Shown here: positions 1 to 6,718 of the stretch, one piece after another | Layout of the letters: every line of letters begins with the position of its first letter | Position numbering within the stretch: the first letter of the stretch is position 1 | Assembly: GCA_002413785.1 (NCBI GenBank) | Contig: DHXR01000036.1 | Coordinates: 1 to 15,788 of the forward strand | DNA length: 15,788 nucleotides | Direction of reading: 5' to 3' | Origin: Mucilaginibacter sp. UBA5151 | GTDB taxonomy: Bacteria > Bacteroidota > Bacteroidia > Sphingobacteriales > Sphingobacteriaceae | Notes under the pieces: generated by a model | Seen by the model: only the letters and a program-made list of their open reading frames with translations | Database searches by the model: none | Told to the model about the DNA's origin: nothing | Translations under genes and position numbers: made by a program

Positions 1-44
1 GCATGGCATGCAAGAGGTCATCGGTTCGACTCCGATATTCTCCA
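1..44 (+). tRNA. tRNA-Ala (GGC), 3' part only
   Basis: The window opens inside a tRNA. The 3' strand of the anticodon stem (GCAAG, 10-14) pairs with the two visible 5' bases (GC, 1-2). The seven-base loop at 3-9 reads ATGGCAT, so the anticodon is GGC (5-7), which decodes alanine GCC and GCU codons. A variable loop (15-19), a T arm with stem ATCGG/CCGAT and loop TTCGACT (20-36), the 3' acceptor strand (37-43) and the discriminator A (44) follow. The next bases are CCT, so a 3' CCA is not encoded. The 5' half lies outside the window. Being a tRNA at the edge of an accessory-looking block, it is a possible integration site, but no duplicated tRNA end was found at the other side of the block. Confidence 0.93.
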
Positions 45-50
45 CCTGAT

Positions 51-90
51 AATCAGGCTTTTAGAGTAACTTCTGAAAGCCTGATTTATT
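51..90 (+). terminator. Intrinsic terminator of the tRNA
   Basis: AATCAGGCTTT (51-61) is exactly complementary to AAAGCCTGATT (76-86), giving an 11-bp stem with a 14-nt loop. It is followed by TATTTTA. It begins 7 nt after the tRNA ends, which fits termination of the tRNA transcript. The T tract is interrupted, so it may be leaky. Confidence 0.7.
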
Positions 91-113
91 TTAGTCCAAC
101 ATTAGTCCAACAC
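91..113. repeat. Short tandem direct repeat beside tRNA
   Basis: TTAGTCCAACA occurs twice back to back (91-101 and 102-112), directly after the tRNA terminator. Short direct repeats beside a tRNA can be recombination footprints. No integrase gene is present in the window, so this is only noted as a possible trace. Confidence 0.4.
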
Positions 114-440
114 TTTCCTTGATTTTTATTGTGTTTTCTTTACCACAACCTGCCTGAAAAAAAGAAACAGTAGGTTTTTTTAGTCAAAATAGCTTATCGC
201 CAATGCCCGTTGTGGAATAAATTATTGAACACACCATCCCATATTTACCGCTTAAGCAACCAACAGCGCGAGCCGGGTAAAATGTCAAGGCCGGGCAAGC
301 CACTGAAAAACAAAACACAACTGCCCGTTTATATAGTCTTTACTTTTTACCCGGTTGTAGGCTATCTTCGCTGTACTGGGAAAGAGAATGTTATTTACAG
401 CAGTTGTTTGGTCGCTCTGCCTGCTTCCGGTGAATTTTTT
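114..440. other. Gene-less stretch with a terminator-like hairpin
   Basis: I see no convincing gene on either strand. The one open frame here (210-539, +) has no signal peptide, no recognisable motif and no ribosome site, and it runs into the 3' end of the facing gene. The stretch does hold a hairpin, AACCTGCCTG (147-156) against CAGTAGGTT (168-176), with an imperfect stem and seven Ts immediately after. On the + strand this could be a second, weaker terminator behind the tRNA. Confidence 0.5.
147..181 (+). terminator. Candidate intrinsic terminator
   Basis: The arms are AACCT and AGGTT, with an inner CTG and CAG separated by unpaired bases and an A-rich loop. The 3' arm runs directly into a T tract (175-181). 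It could back up the tRNA terminator or end read-through. There is no gene immediately upstream on this strand other than the tRNA. Confidence 0.4.
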
Positions 441-1184
441 TTATTGTGGAATATCAAAAGAAGAATAAGGATTTACATGCCATTGATTGTTTTCGTAATC
501 ATAGAAATTAATTTTTTTACCCTGGACTATTCCAATTGAGCTATGGACAATGATTAACCCCGAGTTGTTCAGCGGTATGTTAAATGTTTCAGCCGGTAAT
601 GATTTCCATTCATTCTGATCAAAGTTGTAAAATGCAATTTTCCTACCACTTATAACACCGATAGAATTCATTTTTGTTATCACACGCGATGTAATTACGG
701 GAATAGTGAATGTTTTATCCGGGTTTAATTTCCACTCGTTTTGATCAAAATCATAAAAACTGATTTTATTCCCAATAATAACACCGATTGAGGAAGATAT
801 CGCAATGACACCTTTAAAGTTCGTTGGTAATTGAAATGAAGCATTAGGGATTATGTCCCATCTACTTGTATGATTGCTAACATAAAAATCAATTTTATTA
901 TTGTTAATCACCCCCATAGCATCTTCGAATACAATTAGGCCATTATTTAGGGGCGGTATATTAAACGTAAAGCCTGGGGAATATCGCCAATCCATAGACC
1001 CTTCAAAATACCAATTGATCTTGTTTTGATTTATAACACCAATCCCCATCCCAAGAGTGATGAATTTTTGCTTAATATTTTGTTGATTTTTTTTGTTAGA
1101 TATAGGGGTTGTTGTACGAAATCCCAATAAGGATAATGCAAGTGCTATAAAGATAATTTTCTTCATTTTATTAGTTTTAATCAT
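441..1184 (-). CDS. Secreted protein with five 42-residue repeats
   Basis: I do not recognise the family. The 247-residue product has a hydrophobic N-terminal segment (about residues 8-22) after a short basic start, which fits a signal peptide. Residue 7 is a second Met directly before KKIIF and is an equally good start. From residue 47 the rest is five copies of one unit with the pattern (S/G)xGVIxxxKIxFYxxxxNxWxxxPxxxFxIP. The key glycines are at 49, 91, 134, 176 and 218, a 42-43 residue period. Copies 3 and 4 share FDQNEWK. The alternating hydrophobic/aromatic pattern suggests short beta strands, possibly a propeller or solenoid (inference). The protein ends exactly at the end of copy 5. 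It lies 36 bp behind the WG-repeat gene and probably shares its transcript. No catalytic motif is visible, so a binding or scaffold role outside the inner membrane is the most that can be inferred. Confidence 0.8.
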   Translation of the reverse strand: MIKTNKMKKIIFIALALSLLGFRTTTPISNKKNQQNIKQKFITLGMGIGVINQNKINWYFEGSMDWRYSPGFTFNIPPLNNGLIVFEDAMGVINNNKIDFYVSNHTSRWDIIPNASFQLPTNFKGVIAISSSIGVIIGNKISFYDFDQNEWKLNPDKTFTIPVITSRVITKMNSIGVISGRKIAFYNFDQNEWKSLPAETFNIPLNNSGLIIVHSSIGIVQGKKINFYDYENNQWHVNPYSSFDIPQ

Positions 1185-1220
1185 TCAAAATAATATCGAT
1201 ACAGTAGCTAAATTCTTGCG

Positions 1221-3122
1221 TTAGTTAGATATAATATTTCCTTGCATATCAATTTCAGCCCTTTTTCCATCTAATGTAACCTTTGCCGTTCCGTTGTAAA
1301 AATCATCAACGTCATTATAAATAGGTTGGATAATCATTTCGCCCTTTTTATTAATAAAACCCCACTTGTCATTCAATTCGACACGGGCAAGCCCTTCTGA
1401 AAAACGCCAAGCTTTTTCATAGGTTAAGGAAATGACAAGTTTTCCTGTTTTATCTATAAATCCCCACTGATTATTTAATTCGACCGGGGCAAGTCCATCT
1501 TCAAAGCTGTCGGCCCTTTGATAAACAGTAGGTGTCGCCATATCTCCTTTTTTATCGATGAAATAGTATGTTTTATTTAATTCTACTAACGCAACGCCAC
1601 TTTTAAAAGCCGATATGTAATCATACATAAAAGGGATAATTTCTTTGCCTAAATTGTTTAAATATCCCCATTTGTTATTTAACCTAAGCTTTAAAAGACC
1701 ATTTATAAATGTATAATCTCCGTCTTCAGAACTGGTAGAGTTAGGGCTATCAAACTTAAATTGCACTACAATATCACCTATTTTATTCATAAGCCCCCAT
1801 TTTTCGTTTTTACATACAAGTGAGCTACCTGTTATTGGATCAATACTTCCAATATTATCATAATTTTCCAGTATAAATTTGCCATTGACATTTCTGTAAA
1901 TCTCATCTTTATTATTCCAGTGATAGCCACCATCAGGAGTAGTGGCAGTTGTGAGATGGAACCCATTAATTTTATTTATGTAATAGACTCTTGCATATTT
2001 AAAAGGAAAAATAACATTGTTACGTTTGTCGATTACTCCCCATCCATTTTGTATAAATTTTAACATTATAGTGGAGTATCCATTTTCAAAAAAGCCATCT
2101 ATTGAAGCAGACGGGGTCTGTTCATAAATGGCTGGAATAACTAATGTTCCTTTCCTATCTATAAAACCATACTTATTCCCACTTTTAACACGACATAACC
2201 CATTTTTAAAATATTCTGCTTCGTCATAAATAAATGGTACGACAGCCTTACCTTTTTTATCAATAAATCCCCATTTATCATTCATTTTAACCGGGGCAAT
2301 ATCTTCTGTAAAACCCTCATAGGAATCATAGACTGGCGGAATAATAATCTTTGCCGTTTTATCAACAAAGCCATTCTTCCCGTTAACTTGAATTGCTGCA
2401 AGCCCTCCATGAAAACTATCATAATTATTTGATATAGGTATTACAAACTTTCCTGTCTTATCTATAAACCCACAGGTATTATCCAAACATAGCTGTGCAA
2501 GATCCTCACTAAAAGCTCGTGCCATGGTGTAAATCGGCTCTGCTAAAACTTTGCCGGTTTTATCAATAAGTCCGAATTTTCCGTTGAGTTTAACATGAAT
2601 AACTTCATCCTTATAATTATAATTGTCGTGAGTATAAGCCTCATCATATATAGGTTTAACAATTAAATTCCCATTTGCTGAAATGCCACCCCATTTATTA
2701 TTTAATTTAACACGTCCAAATCCACCCTCAAATGGTGATGCGTAATCATATTGTAATGGCACAATTACTTGACCCTGGCTATTAATATAGCCCCATTTTC
2801 TATCCTTCATTACTGGCCATAATCCACTTTCATATTTCCTCCCAACAAAATCATAAGTTGGCTTAACTGTTACTTCTCCGTTTACATTTAAAAATCCAAT
2901 TTTGCCAGCATCAATAATTTTATAGCTTGTCTGTTCAAAATACGATATGCTATATGAGGGAAACCTCTTTTCAAGTCTCTCTACATTGTCTTGTATTTCT
3001 TTTTCGGTTATACTACGTGTAGTGGTATTTACCACTTTTTTAACGGGATGAGAAGTTTGAGCGTAAACCTGATTTGAAAGTATGAACGCAAAAAGGAAGA
3101 TTTTTTTGGATATTGATTTCAT
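1221..3122 (-). CDS. Secreted WG-repeat protein, about 15 repeats
   Basis: The 633-residue product starts with a basic N-terminus, a hydrophobic stretch and VYAQ, a good signal peptidase I site near residue 21. Residues from about 65 to the end are tandem units of roughly 45 residues matching the WG-repeat family: (N/D)(K)WGFIDKxGKxVIPxxYDxAxxFxxGLAxVxxN. I count about 15 units. The W-G pair is intact in units such as RKWGYIN, DKWGFID, NKWGYLN and NQWGFID. It is degenerate in others (GKIGFLN, NTCGFID, KTYYFID, GKRAEID), mostly near the ends. WG repeats are known as beta-rich repeats whose biochemical role is largely unestablished. Mid-protein, about residues 330-420, the spacing breaks with an insertion of less repetitive sequence. 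It lies 44 bp behind the membrane-protein gene and 36 bp before the five-repeat gene, so a three-gene operon is likely. Export to the periplasm or cell surface is inferred. Confidence 0.88.
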   Translation of the reverse strand: MKSISKKIFLFAFILSNQVYAQTSHPVKKVVNTTTRSITEKEIQDNVERLEKRFPSYSISYFEQTSYKIIDAGKIGFLNVNGEVTVKPTYDFVGRKYESGLWPVMKDRKWGYINSQGQVIVPLQYDYASPFEGGFGRVKLNNKWGGISANGNLIVKPIYDEAYTHDNYNYKDEVIHVKLNGKFGLIDKTGKVLAEPIYTMARAFSEDLAQLCLDNTCGFIDKTGKFVIPISNNYDSFHGGLAAIQVNGKNGFVDKTAKIIIPPVYDSYEGFTEDIAPVKMNDKWGFIDKKGKAVVPFIYDEAEYFKNGLCRVKSGNKYGFIDRKGTLVIPAIYEQTPSASIDGFFENGYSTIMLKFIQNGWGVIDKRNNVIFPFKYARVYYINKINGFHLTTATTPDGGYHWNNKDEIYRNVNGKFILENYDNIGSIDPITGSSLVCKNEKWGLMNKIGDIVVQFKFDSPNSTSSEDGDYTFINGLLKLRLNNKWGYLNNLGKEIIPFMYDYISAFKSGVALVELNKTYYFIDKKGDMATPTVYQRADSFEDGLAPVELNNQWGFIDKTGKLVISLTYEKAWRFSEGLARVELNDKWGFINKKGEMIIQPIYNDVDDFYNGTAKVTLDGKRAEIDMQGNIISN

Positions 3123-3166
3123 ATTGAGTTTTATAAATGCAAATATTAAGTGAAGACTACTTTTTA

Positions 3167-5185
3167 TTAGTTAATTGGCTTGTAAGTAAAGCGCATTGTT
3201 ACTGGCTGTTCCTCTCTTGACTTTAAGTAATATGTCGAAGACTGTGGTAACGTTAATTGCCCAACATCAGGTCCGCTCATTAATTCACTATCGTAAAAAC
3301 CCGCTTTCCAAATTAACTTATACTGGTTAGAGGCACTCCAACTGCATCCAGGTATAGGGTTAATTTGCACAAAATCATTACTCGGTATGGTGTAATCGTA
3401 TGTAATATAAATATCCTTTACTTCGCTAATTGTCCAGCCGGCAGGTGTTAAATTATAAACTGCAATTACTTGTGCCTCATGGGAAGCGGTATCATTTACT
3501 GTTTTTAATTTTAAGTTTAGTTGATATTCTATTCGGTCTGCTGCTTTGCTCGTGTTCGTAATTTCTGCCTTTTGAAAATCTGATAGGAATTTAAATTGCC
3601 AGCCGGGCAGTACATACCCAATTAAGGTTGTTTTGATTCTTTCAAGGTCTGGTTCGGGGTCTACAATTGAGGCAATTTTGTTTTCAGCCTGTACGTAGAC
3701 ACTATTTTCTGTTGTTGTATTTGGTGGGTTGCAAAGCTGTTGTTGAGATTGAAAAGCCGTGTTAAATATATTCAACGATTCATCCTTATATTTACTTTGA
3801 AATTCATTAACTTTTTGTTGTGCTTTTGTACTGCAATCTGTATATGTTACTCCCGCGGCGCTTAATGATCCTTGAATGCTATTACGTGCCTCTGCTCTTG
3901 ATTTAAACTTTTGATTGTCAAAAGAATTTATAAAGTCCTGATAAATTTTTGTTAAGACATCGTTATTCTTTTCATTGCAATCACATTGTAACTTCGCTGC
4001 ATTTAAGCCGTCTTTTTGTGGATTTGGTTTGAAAAAATACCAAGCACAACCACCAACTATTAATAACGCTGCAAGGATGAGTATTTTTAATTTATTCTTT
4101 TCGACAAAAGCCTTTAAATCAAAAGGTGGTGTCTTTGGTAATACTACTACTTTGTTTTCTTGAATTGAAAGAGGTTCTGTCTCGGTAATTAATAATGGCC
4201 TTTCCGTTTCAATAGATTGTTTGATAAACACCGGCGTATCGGCATTCTCTAAGGCGTTAATAACTGATGAGATAACGAAGCCAAATTGGATAAGGAAAAA
4301 TACAAAAACCGTAATAAAGCTTGTTGGAATAAATTGCATATAACCACCATATATTAGCTTAAGAAAATAATATAGTAATATACCACCTGACAAGGCTGTT
4401 ATAAATCCAATTCCTAAAACTTCGTGATAAACGAATTTAGCTTTGCTGTTATAAATTTTATTAGCTATTAAAATGGCCCCTACCAATAAAACAACAATTA
4501 TCACACATAAATAAGACGGCTTTACGCCTTGCAATGATTCACTAAAGAAGGCCTTTATTAAAAGTGCTGATGCACCGGAAAATATTAACCCGCCAACTAA
4601 TCCTTGAATAAAATAATTGGTTTTTTTACTGTTTAGCGTTTCTTTAATTACTCCGCTTATAACATTAATAATAAAGAACATCGAAGAAATTATTGTTATG
4701 ATGATTCCAATCCGAAGACCATTTTTGAATATGTCTCCTAAGTCTATAAAACTGAAATTGAACTGATCTGCTGCAAAAAGATAAATGAACAATACCAGTG
4801 CAGGGATTAGGGTTACAAGCGATGCGCAAAGGATTTCAATATTTAAGTTTCTTTTTTTAGTATATCTATTAAGCATAATTATAATAGAGCCGATGGGTAT
4901 TGAAACTACTAAGAAGCATAGAATTAGTGCAAGTCCACCTACCTCTAAAAGCTTTGAAGTAAGCTTAATCCCATTGATTGTAAATTCATTCGCTACAGTG
5001 CGGAGCATACCCATTGGATTTGTGGCATCCGGGTTTATATATTCGTGACTATCTATAACAGAGAACCAATTAAGAAAAAAGCCGATAATAATTGCTGCAC
5101 AAGCTATTAAAAATAAAATGTCTGTTTGCCCGGGCGAACTATTAGGAGCATCCGGATTTGTTTTGAGAGTAGAGGTGGATTCCAT
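3167..5185 (-). CDS. Polytopic membrane protein with soluble C-terminal domain
   Basis: I do not recognise a family. The 672-residue product has a hydrophilic N-terminus (1-22), then eight likely membrane segments at about 23-43, 83-105, 117-138, 158-180, 193-214, 225-243, 256-277 and 287-311. A hydrophilic linker (312-364) follows, and a ninth segment at about 367-385 after KNKLK. The remainder (about 386-672) is soluble. It begins with a helical part carrying cysteines at 401, 403, 451 and 485, then a stretch rich in beta-forming residues. If the basic linker is cytoplasmic, the C-terminal half would be periplasmic and its four cysteines could form disulfides (inference). It is the first gene of the leftward cassette and is followed after 44 bp by the secreted WG-repeat protein, so it may be that protein's membrane partner. 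No transporter signature, ATPase or protease motif is seen. Base composition is AT-rich like its two neighbours and unlike the genes to the right. Confidence 0.82.
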   Translation of the reverse strand: MESTSTLKTNPDAPNSSPGQTDILFLIACAAIIIGFFLNWFSVIDSHEYINPDATNPMGMLRTVANEFTINGIKLTSKLLEVGGLALILCFLVVSIPIGSIIIMLNRYTKKRNLNIEILCASLVTLIPALVLFIYLFAADQFNFSFIDLGDIFKNGLRIGIIITIISSMFFIINVISGVIKETLNSKKTNYFIQGLVGGLIFSGASALLIKAFFSESLQGVKPSYLCVIIVVLLVGAILIANKIYNSKAKFVYHEVLGIGFITALSGGILLYYFLKLIYGGYMQFIPTSFITVFVFFLIQFGFVISSVINALENADTPVFIKQSIETERPLLITETEPLSIQENKVVVLPKTPPFDLKAFVEKNKLKILILAALLIVGGCAWYFFKPNPQKDGLNAAKLQCDCNEKNNDVLTKIYQDFINSFDNQKFKSRAEARNSIQGSLSAAGVTYTDCSTKAQQKVNEFQSKYKDESLNIFNTAFQSQQQLCNPPNTTTENSVYVQAENKIASIVDPEPDLERIKTTLIGYVLPGWQFKFLSDFQKAEITNTSKAADRIEYQLNLKLKTVNDTASHEAQVIAVYNLTPAGWTISEVKDIYITYDYTIPSNDFVQINPIPGCSWSASNQYKLIWKAGFYDSELMSGPDVGQLTLPQSSTYYLKSREEQPVTMRFTYKPIN

Positions 5186-5421
5186 AATATTTAATAAAGG
5201 TTTAAAAGCTCATATTCAATAATGAAGCGAGATTTTTGTTTATAATCATGTTGATACTACGCTAATTCAACAAAAATCCCTTTAGGTTATATTTGAATTC
5301 CATTAAATATTGAAAAGCAAACAGTTACACCAAATATCACATATTTATATAACAATTCAAAATGTAAAAATACCAAATACATTGGGTGGTCAATAATTTA
5401 TCATAAAAGCACCTTAGCGAT
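5186..5421. other. AT-rich spacer upstream of the three-gene cassette
   Basis: This 236-bp spacer separates the leftward cassette from the divergent, broken regulator. I find no gene and no clear TAnnTTTG promoter on the minus strand, although the cassette promoter should lie here. If the regulator was once intact, this is also where its operators would be expected. Confidence 0.45.
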
Positions 5422-5565
5422 GTGATAAATAACAGAGATAAAGAGATTTTAATTAAGTTTGGCCACCATCTTAGAGAAATAAGACTATCTAAAAAAGTAC
5501 CCTCTCGCGCGAGAATGCAGCCCTGGGCCGCAGCGTTAGGGTTCTCGTGCGCCGCTGACAGGTAA
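5422..5565 (+). pseudogene. Truncated XRE-family HTH regulator
   Basis: Reading from GTG at 5422, the frame begins VINNRDKEILIKFGHHLREIRLSKK. That matches the start of XRE/Cro-type helix-turn-helix regulators in Bacteroidetes, where a (F)GxxLRxxRxxKxxSQxxLA pattern covers helix 1 and leads into helix 2. After the second Lys (5496) the similarity ends: the frame runs into GC-rich sequence and stops at TAA (5563-5565), 47 codons in all. Helices 2-5, including the DNA-recognition helix, are missing. The break coincides with the left edge of the structured GC-rich segment at 5497, which suggests a deletion or recombination joint. The fragment diverges from the three-gene cassette, as a regulator of that cassette would. 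The start codon is uncertain, because the nearby ATG (5420) is followed at once by a stop. Confidence 0.7.
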
Positions 5566-5630
5566 TGAACCCTGCTGTCCCACGCTTGAAACTTCGGACC
5601 ACCATGTTTCAGTCTGCCACGGCACCTTTT
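5497..5630. ncRNA. Candidate structured RNA gene, class unassigned
   Basis: About 134 bp at roughly 60% GC (counted by hand) between AT-rich flanks, with no protein-like frame. It is highly self-complementary. CGCGCGAGAA (5506-5515) pairs with TTCTCGTGCG (5542-5551) over 10 bp, extended after a bulge by CCCT/AGGG (5521-5524 with 5538-5541). Alternatively AGGGTTC (5538-5544) pairs with GAACCCT (5568-5574). TGAAAC (5587-5592) pairs with GTTTCA (5606-5611). The ends are near-complementary (GTACC 5497-5501, GGCAC 5621-5625), with an A6 run just before and a T5 run just after, so either strand could carry a U-tract end. The 10-bp helix has a G-U wobble on the + strand but A-C on the minus strand. 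The end helix has the wobble on the minus strand. Strand is therefore left open. Rod-like RNAs of this size include 6S-type and small SRP RNAs, but I do not see the SRP tetraloop core or any other signature. Confidence 0.5.
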
Positions 5631-5662
5631 TGAGCCAAACCTATACCGCGCCGGAAGGGAAC

Positions 5663-5690
5663 AAAAAAGGCCGGAAATAATTCCAGCCTG
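5663..5690 (-). terminator. Intrinsic terminator of the small leftward gene
   Basis: Read on the minus strand, GGCTGGAA (5688-5681) pairs with TTCCGGCC (5676-5669) across a TTAT loop. A U-G wobble replaces the one imperfect pair, and TTTTTT follows directly (5668-5663). On the + strand the same pair would be a C-A mismatch, so the minus strand is favoured. It lies about 27 nt beyond the stop codon at 5717, which supports that gene being real and transcribed leftwards. Confidence 0.72.
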
Positions 5691-5716
5691 TTCAATTTCT
5701 GTTTTTAAGTGCGTTT

Positions 5717-5953
5717 TTATTTCTTCTTATCGGGGGGTAAACCAAATTTACTAACCATTTGCTTTGCCTTTTCAATTTTCTTTAATACAAAGGGGTCATT
5801 AGCATGGCTTTTAATGTTGCCATCAATTATAGCGCCGCCGTATTGGCTTTCATTAACTTGCTTTTTTATTGCGGGCATAATAGTTCCTTTCGTGCTTATG
5901 TCTATCAAATATACGGCCTTATTTCTCAGATATATATCCAGGTCACCCCCCAT
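5717..5953 (-). CDS. Small hypothetical protein, 78 residues
   Basis: I do not recognise the family. Starting at the Met codon 5951-5953 the product begins MGGDLDIYLRNKAVYLIDIS and ends in a basic tail, GLPPDKKK. It looks like a soluble alpha/beta polypeptide with a helical, Lys-rich C-terminal third (PFVLKKIEKAKQMVSKFG). The frame stays open upstream to 6022, but that extension is encoded by a palindromic intergenic repeat (5997-6010), so I prefer the internal start. A TAAATTTG box (5970-5963, minus strand) lies only 9 nt before the ATG without a clear -33 partner, which would imply a nearly leaderless message if used. A strong intrinsic terminator follows. The facing + strand frame (5709-6269) contains low-complexity repeat translation and is rejected. 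Confidence 0.55.
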   Translation of the reverse strand: MGGDLDIYLRNKAVYLIDISTKGTIMPAIKKQVNESQYGGAIIDGNIKSHANDPFVLKKIEKAKQMVSKFGLPPDKKK

Positions 5954-5996
5954 TATAACGCCCAAATTTACATGGCGGCTAAACCCCTCCCTACTC

Positions 5997-6010
5997 CGCC
6001 AGCTGGCGGA
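5997..6010. repeat. Palindrome CCGCCAGCTGGCGG
   Basis: A perfect 14-bp palindrome flanked by CCCT...AGGG-like bases (5989-6014), giving a larger imperfect hairpin. It lies upstream of the small leftward gene. The sequence type recalls dispersed intergenic palindromes, but only one copy is present in this window. Confidence 0.55.
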
Positions 6011-6052
6011 AGGGAATCGCACGGGCCTTGCTTTTATATTTTTCTCTTATTT

Positions 6053-6115
6053 GCACATCCGCACATTTGCACATCTGCACATCTGCACATCCGCACATCC
6101 ACACATCTGCACATC
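6053..6115. repeat. 8-bp tandem repeat, about 8 copies of GCACATCY
   Basis: Eight consecutive octamers: GCACATCC, GCACATTT, GCACATCT twice, GCACATCC twice, ACACATCT, then GCACATC. An 8-bp unit is not a multiple of three, so it is unlikely to be coding. It is prone to slippage. Related TGTGCA-containing words in the opposite orientation lie just upstream of the aminotransferase (about 7990-8026). Confidence 0.85.
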
Positions 6116-6123
6116 GTCCGCCC

Positions 6124-6155
6124 CTTGCAAATCCCCGCCAAATTTCGTATATTTG
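6124..6155 (+). promoter_or_regulatory. Rightward Bacteroidetes-type promoter
   Basis: TTG (6125-6127), a 20-bp spacer and TATATTTG (6148-6155), an exact match to TAnnTTTG. The layout is the same as the efp promoter in this window. A transcript would start near 6162 and run through gene-less DNA into the palindrome array, with no start codon of a credible gene nearby. Either it drives a non-coding transcript or it is a chance match in AT-rich DNA. Confidence 0.4.
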
Positions 6156-6333
6156 AGTTTCCACCGGCTTAGTTTATTCAAAGCCATCCCCAATAAAAAC
6201 AAACCGGTAAATTTTTTGCCGGGTTGTCAAAAAGCCTGTTCTTTCAGCAATTTCATTGTCGTTCTTTAAAATATTGGTATATTTAATTGGTTTACAGTGC
6301 TTTAATAAAAAGGTAAATCATTTTTTTGTCGCA

Positions 6334-6521
6334 GGCTAAACGCGTTTAGCCTTCATATTGGAGTTTTTTATCACGCCCTAAACGCGTTTAGCCTTCAGAA
6401 TTGAGATTTTTATCACACCCTAAACGCGTTTAGCCTTCAGAATTGGAATTTTTCTCACGCCCTAAACGGGTTTAGCCTGCGCGGTTTTTTCATTTCTCAC
6501 GCCCTAAACGGGTTTAGCCTG
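6334..6521. repeat. Array of five palindromes with exact 42-bp period
   Basis: The 14-bp core CTAAACGCGTTTAG begins at 6336, 6378 and 6420. A variant core with CGGG at its centre begins at 6462 and 6504. The starts are exactly 42 bp apart. The first copy is extended to an 18-bp perfect palindrome (6334-6351). Linkers between cores are also similar: a CCTTCAGAATTGG-type part, a run of 5-6 Ts, then TCACGCC, so the whole 42-bp unit is repeated. Units 4 and 5 differ together (CGGG core, CCTGCG linker), which suggests growth by duplication. The cores carry TAA and TAG in several frames on both strands, so the array is not coding. At 10.5 bp per turn, 42 bp is four turns, placing all cores on one face of the helix. 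Confidence 0.92.
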
Positions 6522-6593
6522 CGGGAAAGGTGAAAATATACAGGTCATTGCGGGGCGATAAGATTTGAGAAGCCCTAAAAGGGGAAAATCAAG

Positions 6594-6718
6594 GGTGTCA
6601 TTGCGATTTTTTCCAGGATTGGCCCTGGTCAGAGCCTCCCGAGAGCTATCGGGATGACAGCCTTTTTTTGTCATTCCCGCATCAGAATTTTTCAAATTTT
6701 GCCGTGCGCAATGACACC
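6594..6718. mobile_element. MITE-like element with 12-bp inverted ends
   Basis: GGTGTCATTGCG (6594-6605) is the exact reverse complement of CGCAATGACACC (6707-6718), bounding about 125 bp with no coding capacity. Inside are a near-palindrome CCCGAGAGCTATCGGG (6638-6653) and a second nested inverted pair, GGGATGACA (6651-6659) against TGTCATTCCC (6669-6678). From memory, sequences of this kind (GTCATTGCG ends, CCCGA..TCGGG core) are dispersed in Sphingobacteriaceae genomes. No flanking target duplication is obvious. A further GTCATTGCG lies at 6544-6552, perhaps part of an older copy. Confidence 0.6.

Noticed and set aside
210..539. 109-residue open frame on the + strand
   Set aside because: No motif, signal or ribosome site, and it overlaps the 3' end of the five-repeat gene on the other strand.
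1..5565. tRNA-borne integrative element with att sites
   Set aside because: No integrase and no second copy of the tRNA 3' end (GGTTCGACTCCGAT) was found at the right edge, so an island is suspected but att sites are not claimed.
5497..5660. Small SRP RNA (ffs)
   Set aside because: A CCGGAAGG word exists at 5650-5657, but the CAGG...AGCAG partners of the SRP core loop are absent and the word lies outside the structured segment.
5709..6269. 186-residue open frame on the + strand
   Set aside because: It is antisense to the better-supported small leftward gene, and its middle is translation of the 8-bp tandem repeat (His/Cys/Thr/Ser-rich run).
6334..6521. Possible CRISPR array (regular repeats)
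   Set aside because: The segments between palindromes are themselves similar copies and not unique spacers. There are no cas genes, and the full 42-bp unit is repeated.
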